Shown: positions 23,471 to 38,000, counted from the first letter of the stretch. The stretch: DNA of 64,000 nt from Brasenia schreberi (GCA_036023115.1 JAYKKT010000086.1:13159501-13223500), one strand, 5' to 3'. Translations and numbers: made by a program. The notes: generated by a model from the letters alone, not told the origin.

Positions 23471-26300
23471 TGGTACAGAGGGGACTGAATCGTTGCTTGG
23501 CTCGTTTTCAGCTAAACCGTTCAGCGAACCGCCTTTATTCTGAACATGTTCATCAACTGTTCGTTATCCTTTATAAGCGTAGCCGAACCCGAGTTGAAAT
23601 ACCCTAATGCAATTAATTATCTTGGAAAATCTTTTGGGCAAAAACTTTGAAAACTGTGAGTTGGACAATCTCCAACAAACCGAAAGAAGCTGAACATACC
23701 AGTGAAGGGGTGAGCGGTTCTCAAGGTCCTCAAGGATTGAAATGTTTGTAGTTGCAGATGGTTGAGGATTTTTTGCGATGCCATGCTTCTCATGGTTTGG
23801 GTCCGTTTGCTTTCTGATGAACTTATCAATGTTTAGGTCGTTATATCTAGACGAGTTGGCTCATCAATCTATTTGAGCAGAAGATAAACATCAACATAAG
23901 CTCGTCTATTGGTATGGATACGCATACATGCATCTGATAGTAAACATTGTTACCCCAGTTAATTAGATGCACATACACATAATCAAATGTTTCAATTTTA
24001 GTTTAGCCGTTCAATTTCCTGCAACCTCTTCTTTTTTCCATTATCTCCCTCATTCTCTGTTCCTCTTACGTATTCCTTTCATGTGAGAGAGAAAGGGCAT
24101 GGAGAGTTCTTGTGCTCGTGTAAGGGCTTCTTGTACCCATGGAAGTCTCTTGTGCTTGCTTGCTGAAGGCAAGCCGTTCGTGTGCCAAAAACGAAGGTGA
24201 AACACTTTTCTGTCAATCATCTGCTTTGTCTCATCAAGAGGATACGGTGATGCCCTTGCAAGGTTGATGCTCTTTTCTGTTGACATTATTTCACATTCAG
24301 AGATACCCTTATTTCTTTGGTTGTATGCTATTCCAAGGAACTCCTTTTTCTATCTGTCATTTTAAATGAAGGTTGTACCTTGTTATAAGGAAAATGATTC
24401 GATTTTACAACTGCGTGTAAATATCAAGGGAAAGCGATTTTGCATCGGATGCTTGGTAACGGTTCTCTGACCCTGTGATTCCACAACTTACAAGGAATCA
24501 CAGCTTCGGCCTTCATAAGCAAATAGTAAAATTATAACAAAGAGCCCCGATTCTTCAACCCCATCTAAGAGTGTCGACCCTTAAAAACTTAGGTTTCACA
24601 AGTGTAATCAGAACACAAGGAAAACCAGCAAGACGAGCTCTTGTGTCTCTCAAGATGCAGCCAACAGTCACATCAGATTATGCTTCGATCCAACATTTCG
24701 ATTTGGTTTCTCACAATTAGTAAGTATAAAAGAGCAATGGACTATTTAGGAGAGTAACGCATGTGAAAAGCTTTTGGATTATTGGAAATAATTTCTAACT
24801 TCCATGCATCTTAAACTCTTCCCTTAGAATCCCATATACTACGTCAACCTCATCAATGTTGCCAAAATCATATTTTGATTTGATTCATTTTTCAAAAATG
24901 CCGGAGAGAAGAATAAGGTGACTTGAAAACTAAAACACGCTCGTCTCATCTTTAGACAAAGCGAGTGGGTTGGACTTGTAGTGTACTGTGTTCGATTTTG
25001 CATCATGTTAGCATTTAACACTGGAGTAAGATACTTTTAAAGGGTTATCACCTAGTTTTCACTTCACACCGTATCACAATCTGCCTAATTCTTTAACTAA
25101 TGCACCAGACCCCATCCAAACTCCAACGTTACTTGTTTGAGCAGCAATGGTACTCGAATCAGTAACCTCTTACGCAAAAGCCTTCTACCTAAACCCCATC
25201 TAAAATGGGAACAAGCTCCAAGGACTAACCTACCATAAACACACAAATGTAAGTGAACGGCTGAGATAAGATTAGATAGAATCTGAACGTGAGGTATCAA
25301 ATGAACGAGTCTCTTGATTGTATATCATTTGGAACACACGGCAGCTTCAAATAACTGAATGTCAAACAATGCGTCGAATATCCAGGCTTGCCACGATCAA
25401 ACTACAGAGCAATGAAACTGAAACAATAAAGGAGCACGATATAAGAGGGCAAGACAAAATGAACCCCCTCTGAAGGCTAATTCACAAAGGAAAATGCGCG
25501 TCATTCATTGCAGTATCTTACATTTCACTGAAAGAAAATCTCAGGAGGAAACGCACCCCCTCATAAATCAGGGTAGAAATGGCAACGACATGGGTACCAA
25601 AAAAGACGAAAAAACAAAGAGGCTCAACAGGGAGCGATTAAAACTTGCCTCTGCGAACCATGTGGTGTCTAGCATTCAAAGGCATCTGCAAGCTGGAATT
25701 CCATGCACCAAAGCAAAACCAAGACACATCCCACAGTAAGTGGGATTAGGACTGGTGAACAAGCCAAACCAACTGAACAGCCGTTGTTCATTGCTCGGCT
25801 TGCTTTCTATATCAATGAGCCGAGCTAACCGCTGGCAGAACCTCTGTTCAAACACGTTACAACCGATTCATTATCATTGTACAAGCCAAGCTGAAGCGAG
25901 ACGTTGACGGTTGCATTCACCTTAGATACCCCAAAACAATTATATTGAAGACAGTTTATGCAGAAATTTGTAACAAAAAAATGTCATCTAACGAGCTTTC
26001 ACAAGCCAAACCAACCCATACTATGTTCGTTTTCAGCTCATACAATTTGACGATCGAGCACCATCAGGCTGGAGGGAACTGAACTGAGCCAAACTACGTG
26101 TGGGTTGGTTCGCTAACCAGGACTAAGTGGGGTGGATTAGATGACTTCTGGGTCGTCATTGTGTTGTATCATGTGGTACTTGGCAATCAACTCTACAAAA
26201 GCAATAGCATAATGCAGCAGTTGCACGATTTCTGACGTCAACGAATTAAGAAATTCCTCTATAGATTTTCAACAATGAAAAACAGCAATTTCAGGGTAAA
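23471..26300. other. intergenic, no gene recognised
   Basis: Region between the coiled-coil gene and the 3' end of EML. Short open frames on both strands lack motifs, and no transposon ends were found. Repeated AACCAAACC-type words near 25750 and 26080 recall the degenerate repeat at 16-17 kb. Confidence 0.4.
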
Positions 26301-26684
26301 ATGTAAAAGAAACAAGATGAATTCACACAACCGTTCTTCTAAAAGGGAAGATCTGCTGTGCAGGGTGGCCCCAGTGGTCAGTCAATCAAGCTTCCTATGA
26401 TACAATTAAATTGGGGAAAAAGAAAAACAAGAATCTACTTCAAATAATAAACATTTAGCACTAGACAGTTTGATTTCTTGATGAATCTACCTCGAAGCAC
26501 CATTGCAATCATCTCCGGTACAGCCTGCAACTCCCAATGTGCAACCGAGCTTTCGACAAATCCTCCACTTATATTTATCACAGATTATTCACTCAGCAAC
26601 GATTTTACAAGAGTGGCCCTGTTCCACCACCCAACCAAACTCGAAGAACTTACCCGCTCAAATAGTTGCCACTGTAGCCCAAAA

Positions 26685-26906
26685 GATGACTAGGTTATTT
26701 CCCAACCGACCACATAACCACGGAACACAGCATCTCAAACAAACATCCGCTTCCCCCACTGATCAATAGATTGCAAACTGAGCACATGTTCCAGAGATGA
26801 CTAGGTTATTTCCCAACCGACCACATAACCATAGAATACAGCATCTAAAACTTAGATCCACTTCCCCATTGATCAATAGATTGCAAACTGAACACATGTT
26901 CTCATG
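26685..26906 (-). repeat. 111-bp tandem duplication in the EML 3' untranslated region
   Basis: GATGACTAGGTTATTTCCCA begins at 26685 and again at 26796. The copies run through CCGACCACATAACCA and GATCAATAGATTGCAAACTG and differ at about ten positions. They lie just downstream of the EML stop codon, so they are probably transcribed. Confidence 0.9.
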
Positions 26907-26917
26907 GTGTTAATAAA

Positions 26918-28967
26918 TTAATCATCATCACCATCGTCACCATCTTGAAGGTCATCAGAAGCAACCCCACCACATCTGACCATATGATTGATCGATTGGT
27001 CGTGTGGAAATGGATGCTCACCCTCTTCTACACATCAAATTCAAAAGTCAACGGTCCATGAAATTTTGGTTGTCTAATAAGTAAACATGGCAAATCAGCG
27101 ACAAAGTTAAGTTTGTCTGTCATCTAGACTTTGATAAACATAGAGAAACCATACTTTAGTTCCAATCCTAGCACATAAACTGTGAGCAAGTGGGAAAAAG
27201 AATTACTGGGTGTGTAGATAAAGTCCAAGGATTGCAATCTTTTTTCTCATGGGGCGAACCCCATTTAGTAGGATCGACCAACTATTCACATGCGCTCTCT
27301 CTCTCCCTCCCTCCTGGGTAACCAAGCAATACCTTAAGCAGAAACAGTCGTCTAAGATTCACATCAGACGAAAAATCATGTTTCAGCAGTTAACCTTCAC
27401 AAGATAGCACAATCCTCACATGGGGTTAGCGCCTACCCTAATTAAGAGTACAATATTTATCTTTACTCTTGCCAACTTCTCAGCAAAGGAAAAATGATAT
27501 TTCTGGGAAAACATCAGATGCCTTCATATTTTAATTTTTGAAGTAGACTAATAGGAAGTAATGGTTCATAACAGGGTTTTTCTCATGAAAAAATATATAA
27601 AATAGTTTAAAGGTTTATGAACTCAAGTAAGAAAATAAATGAGCAGTAGCATTTGAAATGAACAAGAAGAAATACCATAAGGAAAGAAATGTCACAATCT
27701 TATTGTATTATTTTTGAAACATTTTGCGAGTAAATGATATGTCGAAAACAGTGTGATACTTACCTGTCTCTAGTAAGTTTCATATACTTTTTAACTTGAC
27801 CACTTAAATTTTGAAAGTTTTTATAATATTTTCATGATATCGCTGAGGATGGTGACCATGGTTAAGTGTACCTCCTTGTGCGCAGGGAAGTATACTTAAA
27901 CAATTTGGCTCCAGCGATTAGAATACCCAAGAACTAAGCCTTTCCCCATTCTAAGTGGGGTCAGCTACACTAAGGGGGTAAAAACAAAGATTAAGATTGA
28001 AAGCAGATCGTGTTACCACTTTCATCGTCTGATGCATCTTCTAGCCCCAGAATATTTGAGATGGCATCAAGCAATGCTTCTTCATGCTCCTGGAAACAGA
28101 AGAGGCGCATTAATTCATAGAATAATTAGCAGAAATCTGTAGTATCACCAGACAATACAGGAACATCTCTTACCTTGAGCAATTTCTTTGCCTTCTCCAT
28201 CTCCGCTGGATCAGGATGGCTTCCATGGAAAATTCTTTCCACCTGTTCAATCAAATGAAACAAAGCCATTTTGCACGAACTCCATACAAAAAGTGAAGCT
28301 ACTGCAGCATACCTCCTTAATTAGAGATTCTGTGTGAAGAATTTCGATTTTGTCAACTCCTTTCTTTTGGATTCCATTCTGAGATGGAAGGAACTCCTTC
28401 TTTGCCTGACTCCTTGGAACACCCCTTCCTCTGCCTACTCCAGCTACAGCAGCCCCACGAGACATGGACTTCTTCATTCCACGTCCTGGTCCACCACGAC
28501 CTCTACGGGAAATACCAGGATCCTCACCTTCCCATCGAATGTCATCAGGGAATATCTGCCAATTGACATGTTAATAAGCAAGTTCTACCAGCACAACCAC
28601 CTTTCTTTTTTCTGAAGAAGTCATACTATGATAGCGAGAGTGGTACAGAAGAGTAGAAATGGAAGTCAACTAGCAATTGACCAGCAAACCAAAAGCTCCA
28701 AAAGAAAACCAGGTGAATTGCAAAAATAGAACAGTATGAAGAGCTAACTAGTATCTTCCATCCTGAGTAAAGCTTCTCAACGATTATCAACATCTAGGAC
28801 CACTTCAGCCTGGGCCACAGCATTACCCCCAACCTGGATATCCATGGAGGCATGGACCAGTTAACAAGAGTGTGTGGGATGTGTGGGTGTGCAGATGCAC
28901 TACTCAGGATGTTCTTCTGCTTGCTCTAATATCATGAATGATTCCATTTCCTACCAATCCAAACTCA

Positions 28968-29052
<85 letters not shown>

Positions 29053-32000
29053 TCCACAGACATTTATCCTTCTTATCAGAATTTCTAAAGTAACATCATG
29101 TTCATTTAAATTTATAATGTCAATTACCACCGTGAAATCACATACCACACAATATGATGTTTTGATATTCCACAGAATAAGGGAAACAACTCAAACAATA
29201 GGGTTCCGTTACAAGTAAAATGCCAATTACTGCAGTGATCCCCACCAGAGACATGCAAAAAAAGAACACCCGCAGACATCTATCTCTCATGACAGCGTGA
29301 GATACCATTATTCTGTTATTATTTATAATAATACTTTGAGATGCCTAACTCCGCTCATGTAAGGGATCACCCTTGCATTGCCGGTCCAAGCTCGGATAAA
29401 GGAGGAGGGTTGTGTTAGGTTTCCGACAGCCAGCATAAAACTTCGTCGAATTTTTATAACATGGATTACAAAAATTATGAGCATTATTTTGGGGCGTCCC
29501 CGCCTAGCGACGCGTTGCAGAGCCCGAATGCAATAGGGACACTACATTTTCGCCCGAATGTAGTGAATCAATTGCAGAGAGGGTTCCTACATCATGGATG
29601 AGTGTGGGTAAAGAAGTTAGTCCCGCTACATTGCCGCCCGAATGTAGTGAATAATTTTCAGAGAGGGTCTCCGCATTTTGAATATGGACGGATTGGGTGG
29701 TAATGAAGCTAGTCCTAGATAATAAGATTCGTATTTGTTCTTGGAATACGAATATCGGAACATTATCCGATAAGCTAATGGAGGTAGTAGATACTATGAT
29801 TCGGAGAAAGATTCATATTCTATGTTTACAAGAGACAAAATGGGTTGGAGAAAAAAGCAAAGGAGATAGTAGAGGATACAGGTTTTAAATTATGGTACTC
29901 AGGTAAAGAAAAGGCTCGAAACGGAGTTGGTATTATCATAAATAAAGATTTAAAGGATAGTATAGTAGACATACAACGATATGGTGACTGAATCATGACG
30001 TTGAAATTAGTGTGAGGAGCAGAGGTTTTGAATATAGTTTGTGCTTACGCACCCCCTGTAGGACTAGAAGATAGTATAAAGACCCCCTGTAGGACTAGAA
30101 GATAGTATAAAGACAGCCTTTTGGGAAGAGTTAGATAAGGTGATTCACAAGATTCCACAAAGGGAGATGATTTGTTTAGGAGGAGACTTAAATGGACATG
30201 TCAGTAAAGAGGCATTAGGATATCATGGACACTTTGGTTTTGGGGATATAAATAAGGAAGGTAGGGAGATTTTAAATTTTTATAGTCAATACAATCTTCA
30301 AAAAACGAGATGAACATTTAATTACTTATAAGAGTGGCTTATCACAAACACAAATTGGTTACTTTATTTGTAGAAAAAAAAAATAGAGCATGTTGTAAAG
30401 ATTGCAAGGTAATTCCAGGAGAAAGCTTAACCACCCAACGTCGACTTTTAGTTATAGATTTAAAAATAAAAAAATGGACAAAGAAGAAAAGAGTGCATTG
30501 AGCTATTCGGACTAAATGGTGGAACCTCAAAAGCGAGAAAGAAGATATATTTAAACAGAAAGTCCTTCAAGGAGATGTTTGGAATTATGTTGGTACACCC
30601 TATGATATGTGGAACAATATAGCTATACATATTAGGAAAGTGGCGAAAGATGTGTTATGTGTATCTAAGAGAGGTATAGCAACACAAAAAGAAGCTTGGT
30701 GGTGGAGTGAAGTAGTGCAAAATGAAATCAAGGCAAAGAGGGCATGTTACAAATTACATTATGCTAAGACAACTAGTGAAACTTTAGAGGCTTATAAGAA
30801 AGCAAAGAAGGAAGCGAAAAAGACCATCAGCGAAGCAAAAGCTAAAATTTAGGAGGATTTACATAAAAAACTCAGCTCAAAAAAGGGTGAAAGAGATATT
30901 TTTAGGATAGTTAGGGCTAGAGATAAGAAAACTAAAGATCTTAATTATGTTAGATGCATCAAGGACGAGGATGAAAAAGTTCTAGTGACAAATGATGATA
31001 TAAGAAATAGATGGAAAAACTATTTTTATAAGCTTTTTAATGAAAATAAAGATGTTAGTATTAGCTTAGGAGAGTTAGCCAAATCAGAAAAGTATATAAA
31101 CCATAATTTCTACCGACGTATTCAAAAGAATGAAGTCAAAGAGGCTCTTAAACATATGAAGGGTGGTAAATCGATAGGACCAGACAATATTCCTATAGAA
31201 GTTTGAAAAATACTAGGCGAAATAGGAATCACTTGGCTTACAAGACTATTTCATGAAATATAGAGAAACCAAAAGATGCCCGAGGAATGGAGAGCGAGTA
31301 CACTTATACCCATATATAAGAACAAGGGAGACATTCAGAATTCTGCGAATTATCGAGGTATCAAGTTAATGAGCCATACTATCAAAATTGTGGGAAAGAA
31401 TTATCGAACGTAGGTTAAGACAAGTATCAAGTACAACAGAGAACCAATTTGGATTCATGCCAGGCAGATCTACTGTTAAAGCGATTCACCTTTTGAGGGC
31501 GTCTTATGGAACATTTTAGAGGAAAAAAGAAAGACTTTCACATGATATTTATTGATCTAGAAAAAGCTTATGATAGGGTACCGAGGGAGGTTCTTTGGAG
31601 AACTTTGGAAAAAAGAGGTATCCCATTGACATACATTAACCTTATAAGAGACATGTACGATGGTGCAAAAACATGTGTGAGGACTCATGAAAGAATGATA
31701 GACTTCTTTGAAGTTAATATTGGGTTACATCAAGGATCAACTTTAAGTCCATACTTATTTATAATGGTGATTGATGAGTTAACAAAAAATATTCAAGATG
31801 AAGTACCTTGGTGTATGTTATTTGCATATGACATGTTAGTGGAGGAGTATAAGGAAAAAGTTAATAGAAAATTAGAACTATGGAGACAAAAAAGGAAAGT
31901 TTTAAATACCTAGGGTCAATTTTTCACAGTAATAGAAGAATTGATGGAGATGTTACGCGTAGAATTAATGTTGGTTGGTTAAAATGGAGAGGAGCATCAC

Positions 32001-35000
32001 GTATTCTTTGTGATAAGAAGATACCATTAAAGTTAAAAGGTAAATATTATAGAGCAGCAATTAGGCCTGCCATGTTTTATGGTTCTGAGTGTTGGGCAAT
32101 TAATCATCAATATGTCTTGAGATGGATGAGTTCATACAAGAAAAGATTGTATACATAATGAGGTTATTAGAAACAAATTAGGAGTGGCACCAATAGAGGA
32201 TAAGATGAGAGAATATCGTTTAAGATGGTTTGGAAATATAGAAAGAAGATCAAAAGAAGAACCTTTAAGAAGGTATGAAAAACTAAATTTGGAAAGTATT
32301 AAAAGAGGTAAAGGACGGCCACAAAAGTGTTGGAAAGAAACAATAAAGAATGATCTAGCTTATTGTGAGTTAATTGCTAACATGTCACATGATAGGGATC
32401 TGTGGAAACAAAGAATCCATGTAGCCGACCCGGTCTAGTATGGGAAAAGGCCTAGTTGTTGTTGTTGTTGTTGTTGTAATACTTTGAGATGCCTAACGTT
32501 TATAATGTAGATGCATATAAGACAAGTTTTGCCTTTTGAAGTCCCTTGAATGTGCTTTGTTAGCTCATCTGTAAATTCAAAGTAAAGAGATGCTGACACT
32601 TTGTAAATTGAAACTGATACTACAGTAATCAATAACCCCTTCAGGATTCAATGTCATGCCCCCCGAGACAAGTTCCACAAGGGAGTCAACCACCATGTTC
32701 GACCTGAAGAGTAAACCATGTCTCTAATAACTTCTACATATTGTCAAGTACCCCACAAAGGCACACACCCTAGAATGGTTCTATATGGCAGCCGACCTCC
32801 TTATCGGATTTAAAGTCAACGAGACCTTTTGTGTGACCGAAATTAACATAATAAGGATGTGAATCAATAACCCCTACTGTGCTTTTTACACCTTTATCCT
32901 TCGCTTTAGTGATCATCATCTGACTCCCCATATCTTTGTAGCAGAGTTCCATTTGGCCATCTTCCTGAATATTCAAACAACCCTACAATTCTCTCGCATT
33001 TCATGTTCAATTGGTGTGACCTATGTTATCAATAGCACGCCATAGCAGCCACTATAGCGTTATAACGGGACAGAAACCGCTATAGCATGGTAGCTATAGT
33101 GGGCGTCCCTCTAAGGCATTGTTACCATACAACATGATATTGGATATCGACACAAACCAAATAGGTTAAATTCCCTTGTCTTGCCTCTTTCTCTTGTCTT
33201 GCCTCTCTCTCCATCCTCCCGCATCGCGTCTACTATGTATGTGCTCTCCGCCACCACCGCTATCCCCTACTCTCTCGTGGATTCTCTCTCTTCTCTCTAT
33301 GTCTCTTTTTTCCTCCACCACTCTCTCCCTTTCTCCGCCTCCACCGCCTTCTCTCTCGTGGATTCTCTCTGTCTGTGCCTTCCTCCGCCACACTCTCTCC
33401 CTTTCTTTCTTTCTCTGCTCCATCGCCTTCTCTCTTGTGGATTCTCTCTCTTCTCTTTCTCCACCTTCCTCCACCACGCTTTCCCTCCCTTTCTCTCTTC
33501 TCTATCTTTCTTCAGCTCTACCTTCTGCCACCTCAATGTGTCCGTGGCACCTTTTTGGTGGTCGTGCGTTCATGGCTTTTGAATCTTCCCATTTGTCATA
33601 GGCTTAGCCTACTTTATCTATAGATTTGATATACTTAATTCCAATGCTAAACGCTAGTAATGATGATGATGCATTTGTAGCACAAATTTGTTATACTTAT
33701 AGTGCTTTCTAAACTTTTCCGTTTCTATAGTTATTAAAAGTATTTCTAATGGAAGTCTTCAACGAGTTAAGTTGCTATAAGTTTATTATCTGTACCTGTT
33801 AATAATCATGGAGGACGTCTTCAACCTTGACAGTTACGCAAACATCATGACATTATGATCTCTCTCTCTCTCACGCACACATAATGCAGATGTTTCGGAT
33901 CATTAGCAAACTTCTTATGCATCCTAGTTTGTTTACTAGATCTAATAAACAATAGTTTCAGTAATTCCTCCTAATCTCCATCTTATGTGTGATTGTGTAC
34001 ACCCTCATCTCTTGGTGATTCTGCTATGAATATGATGATATTCAGAATAATCATAAACCGTGGAAATTTATGAATCACAAGACAAACACCGTTGCTTGTA
34101 CCATATCCTATAAAATTCTTGGTATCATCATTATTTGATGTCTGATCCTTGAGACTGTTGTATTTCTTTTCCTCAATTTTCTTGTTAACTCCGCTATGAA
34201 TATTGCTATATATAATATTTTTAATCGTAAATAAAAGTGTACCATTAAATCCGGTATATCAAGGTCGACCGCCGCTATTGGTAACATAGGGTGTGACAAC
34301 CCTACTCACAATGTCTAGTATTTTATGTTTGATTGGTGTGACACTATATCAGATTCATACCAACCACTAGAGAAAAAAGGAACTCCGACATGGTTTTATC
34401 TTCAGAAGTCAATCTCTTCACCAACATAAGCTCTCACCAGCAATGACATTCCTCATAGTTTGAACATAGTGTATCAATTATTCTTGTTTTATACCTCAAA
34501 AGCATGAGTCTTTCAGTGGCTTCAGAATCGTATACAGAGTTTCGGGTTGACTATCAATACTTTGAGAAGACAGCCATGGGCAGGGGACTAATGGAATACC
34601 AACGGCAAATTACACGCACAAACAAAATGTCCTTACATACACACACAAAATGCTCTTGAGAGAGGAAACTGGCAAGATAAAAGAGAAACTATTATTTTAT
34701 ATACAACAACAACAACAACAACAACAACTAAGCCTTTTCCCATACTAGACGGGGTCGGCTACATGGATTCTTTGTTTCCACAGAATGAGAAATTTTTAAA
34801 AACAGCCATTTCGACAAAAACCTGCATTTAACAAAATCAACTGGAGGGAAGACTTTTCGTCCAGCAAGCATTAGAGTGCAGATGTAGAAGTATTTAGATA
34901 GAAAATTAGAGAATAAGGCCTTGATCGGGTACATTGAGAAACAGAGATCAAGGCTTTATTTCTAGTCCACCATAGAGGAACTGCTTGATTGAGTAGATAA

Positions 35001-38000
35001 AACTAAATGATGTCAAGCTCAGGCAAAAAGTAATGTCTCACCTCTTTAAGATTGACCCATTCCCATGTCTCACTATTTGTGTTCATATCATAAACTAGAG
35101 CGTGGAGACCCTAAAATAACAATGCAGTGGTTATGTTAGATATGCTACAAATGCAAGATTTGCGTTTTGCACAATGAACTAATGGACTACGGTACCTCCT
35201 TAGGATTATAATCAGTAATCACAGCCTCATAAAAGTTGTTATCTTCAGGCCACCTTGTCATCACTTTCCGGCCAATTAATGGATCAAAGGAAGCAGCCTT
35301 GGCAGGTTCAACTGGAACAGCCCCAAGAGATGAACCACGGGCTGTAACATGACCTCTTCCAGGAGGACCACCAGACACATACTGTGATGACTTCACTGAA
35401 TCACCACCAAGCACTGTATGACCCTGTTGTGAGACACAAACACCGGTAAGGGGGAGAGGGGAAAAAGTGTCAACTTTAATAATCTTGCACTGGTTATTCC
35501 AGCTTATAAAACTAACTTACAGATTTAGGAGTCTTGCCCTTGGCTCCTACCACAACCCCGTGCTTTGGTGCTGATGATGATGGCTGCATAGGTGCAGCAC
35601 CAACTGCTCGAGGATGCAGTGCAGGTGATGGTGCCCCTAAAGAGAGAGAAGCAGCTGAGTGAGAAGTCTTCTGTTTTTTATGAGAAGCTGACGCAGTAGG
35701 ACTAGGTGCAGGTTCATGGCCAGGTTGTGCAGCCGCATGAATGCTATGCTGGAACCCTCCTGCTTGCCTCCATTCCCTAGTGACATTATAATCAGACATT
35801 ACACAAATTCAACAAGAATAACTACAGGAACGATCGGAACCACAAGGAAAGATAACTACAGATACCTATATTGGCAATAGAATCTACTGCCACTTAAGCA
35901 GGTTAAGACAGTATACTACCAATAAAAATAAGTAAATATTATAAAATTGATTTTATTTCCCAAGAAAAGAGAATGCCAATCCAACGCTTCATGAATATAA
36001 ACCAGTTTGAACAATATTTAGTGAAGAAACTCAACTCTCAAACAATGTTATGAAACTTAAATCATACTAAAGTCCAAAACCAAAACTGATCCTTAACCCA
36101 CACCAACTGAGCTTCGGGCTCATGGACTCTTGCTCAGGATTGAACCTTAAGCCACCACTAATTTATAATTGTTCTATAATACTTAAATCATAACATGTAC
36201 AAAAGATGTTCATGGCAGAAATGAAGATGTTGGGATGGACGAGGGATTACATAAGGAATTAAAAACAAATTGGGAATGACACCAATAGATGATAAATCGA
36301 GAGGAAATCGTTTAAGATGGTTTGGACATGTAGAAAGGGAACCAAAGGAAAAGATAAACTAAATTTTGAAAATGTTAAAAGAGAAAGAGGAAGGCCACAA
36401 AACTGTTGGAAAGAAACAATAAAGAATGATCTAGATTATGGTAACTGCTAGTGTGACACATGATCGGGCTTTATGAAAACAAAGAATCCATGTAGCCGAC
36501 TCCATCTAGCATGAGAAAAGGCTTTGTTGTTGTTGTTGTTGTTTTTGTCTATAATACTTAAATCAGCATCCTATGTACCAAATGACTACAAATAACACCA
36601 ACAATCCAATGTGGATTGCCAAAATATTGTACATAATTATGGCCTAATTAACCTATATCAGATGAAAATAGAAGCATAAGAACAAGTCAGGACCATATGA
36701 ACCTAAGTTTAGAAAAGGGGAGAAAAACAGAAATGGATAGAAGATCTGATGATCAAAAAATAGAATAAGGGATACATGAAAAGGAAGAAGAAGAAGACGG
36801 GGGGATAAAAGAAAAAATTAGGGAAAAGAAAAAGAAGAGAGAAACCAGTAGAAGAGAGATTCTTTTGCATGCAGGCCTGCTTAGGTAGGTCAAGTAGCAG
36901 CGTTTACATGGGCTTTTGGAATCAGAGAGTTCATTGGCGACCAAAGGATGCAAAGTGTTTTAAGTGTATCACGTGGTTGTACAAGGGCACTACAACAAAG
37001 ATTGAAATACATTTCCCATGCCCAAGTTAGACTCTAAACATGCTGAAAGGCAGACTTGGTCAAGCCCTGAGATCCTTTCGAACTTGCCGCTTCAAAGAAT
37101 ACTGTAGAATTAACAAATACGGACCTCGGGACTTCTTCATCAACACAACCATGTAGAGATTACCTTATTACTCTGACCATATCATCCGTATTAACTTGTC
37201 CCAGAAGTTCCCTATGTTGATCATCAGATACTCTCAGTTCTTTCCTCAAAGCAGACATCAACTCTGCTTGTTCCTAAGAAATAAACATTTGCAGTTAGAA
37301 AATAACAAAGGAGCCTTTGTACTACAAGAATATAAAGAACAGACATACCCAGGTGATGACATCAGCCTGTGCCTTAAAAGCCTTTAAAACTGAACTATAC
37401 CCCTCTTGTTCCAACCAGCGGATCTCACTCTCCATGTCATTTTGCACTCTGTTATATGGTAAATTACCTCCCACAGCAGCTCTACCATTTCCAGCAACTC
37501 GTGGCCCTCCTCTTAGTCTACTCTGATGAGAAGGAGGAAGATCATCATCTGTGCCTGCATACATCTCAGAAAGTAAGTGATCGCACAAGGATGACATTTA
37601 ACTTCCTGAACATGAAAGTGTTAACGAGTCAGACTATTTTACATCAGATAAATTCATAAAATAAAAAAAAAAACAAGTCACTAACTCTGCGTGTTGCTTG
37701 AGTCAGGACCCATTAAACATGAGCAACACAAAATGCAAGACAAATAATGTGAAGTGACGTCCCAGAGAGATGCCATTAAATGGACTATACACTTCCAAAA
37801 AAAAAAGGCAACAGGTACTATAGAAACTATACACTTCCTCTTATGGTAATAAAGAAGTAACTTCATTCACACATCCCTACTCATCCCGAGCAATTCCAGG
37901 CACCTTAAAGGCTGACATATTTCGTCCACCCACAAAACAATAATAAATCCATTGCTCCAATTCTCACTTGCACAAGGGACAACAATTCACCAAATGTGTG

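Larger units (their letters stand above)
29350..32476 (+). mobile_element. near full-length RTE-type LINE with 21-bp target duplication
   Basis: A 3127-bp insertion flanked by an identical 21-bp sequence at 29329-29349 and 32477-32497 (begins TAATACTTTGAG, ends GCCTAAC). It starts TCCGCTCATGTAAGGG, includes a GC-richer leader, the endonuclease and reverse transcriptase region, and ends CTAGTATGGGAAAAGGCC with (TTG)n from about 32456. The TTG tail and the single pol-like frame are characteristic of plant RTE elements. It is inserted antisense to EML. The perfect target duplication indicates a relatively recent insertion. Confidence 0.93.
28556..35041 (-). other. EML intron 6 (6.5 kb), transposon-loaded
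   Basis: It lies between exon 7 (ending acceptor side GGCAG|ATATTCCC) and exon 6 (donor GAG|GTGAG). It contains a compound microsatellite, a 3.1-kb RTE LINE in antisense to the gene, a 1.27-kb non-autonomous hAT and an RTE tail. These known insertions account for about 4.5 kb of its length. Confidence 0.85.

Noticed and set aside
29328..29349. Chance match explaining the RTE target duplication
   Set aside because: A 21-bp identity exactly abutting the (TTG)n tail on one side and the element start on the other is far beyond chance.
33166..33623. Ser/Leu/Pro-rich or Arg/Glu-rich open frames on both strands
   Set aside because: Created by the C/T minisatellite inside the non-autonomous hAT; no start context, no conserved motif.
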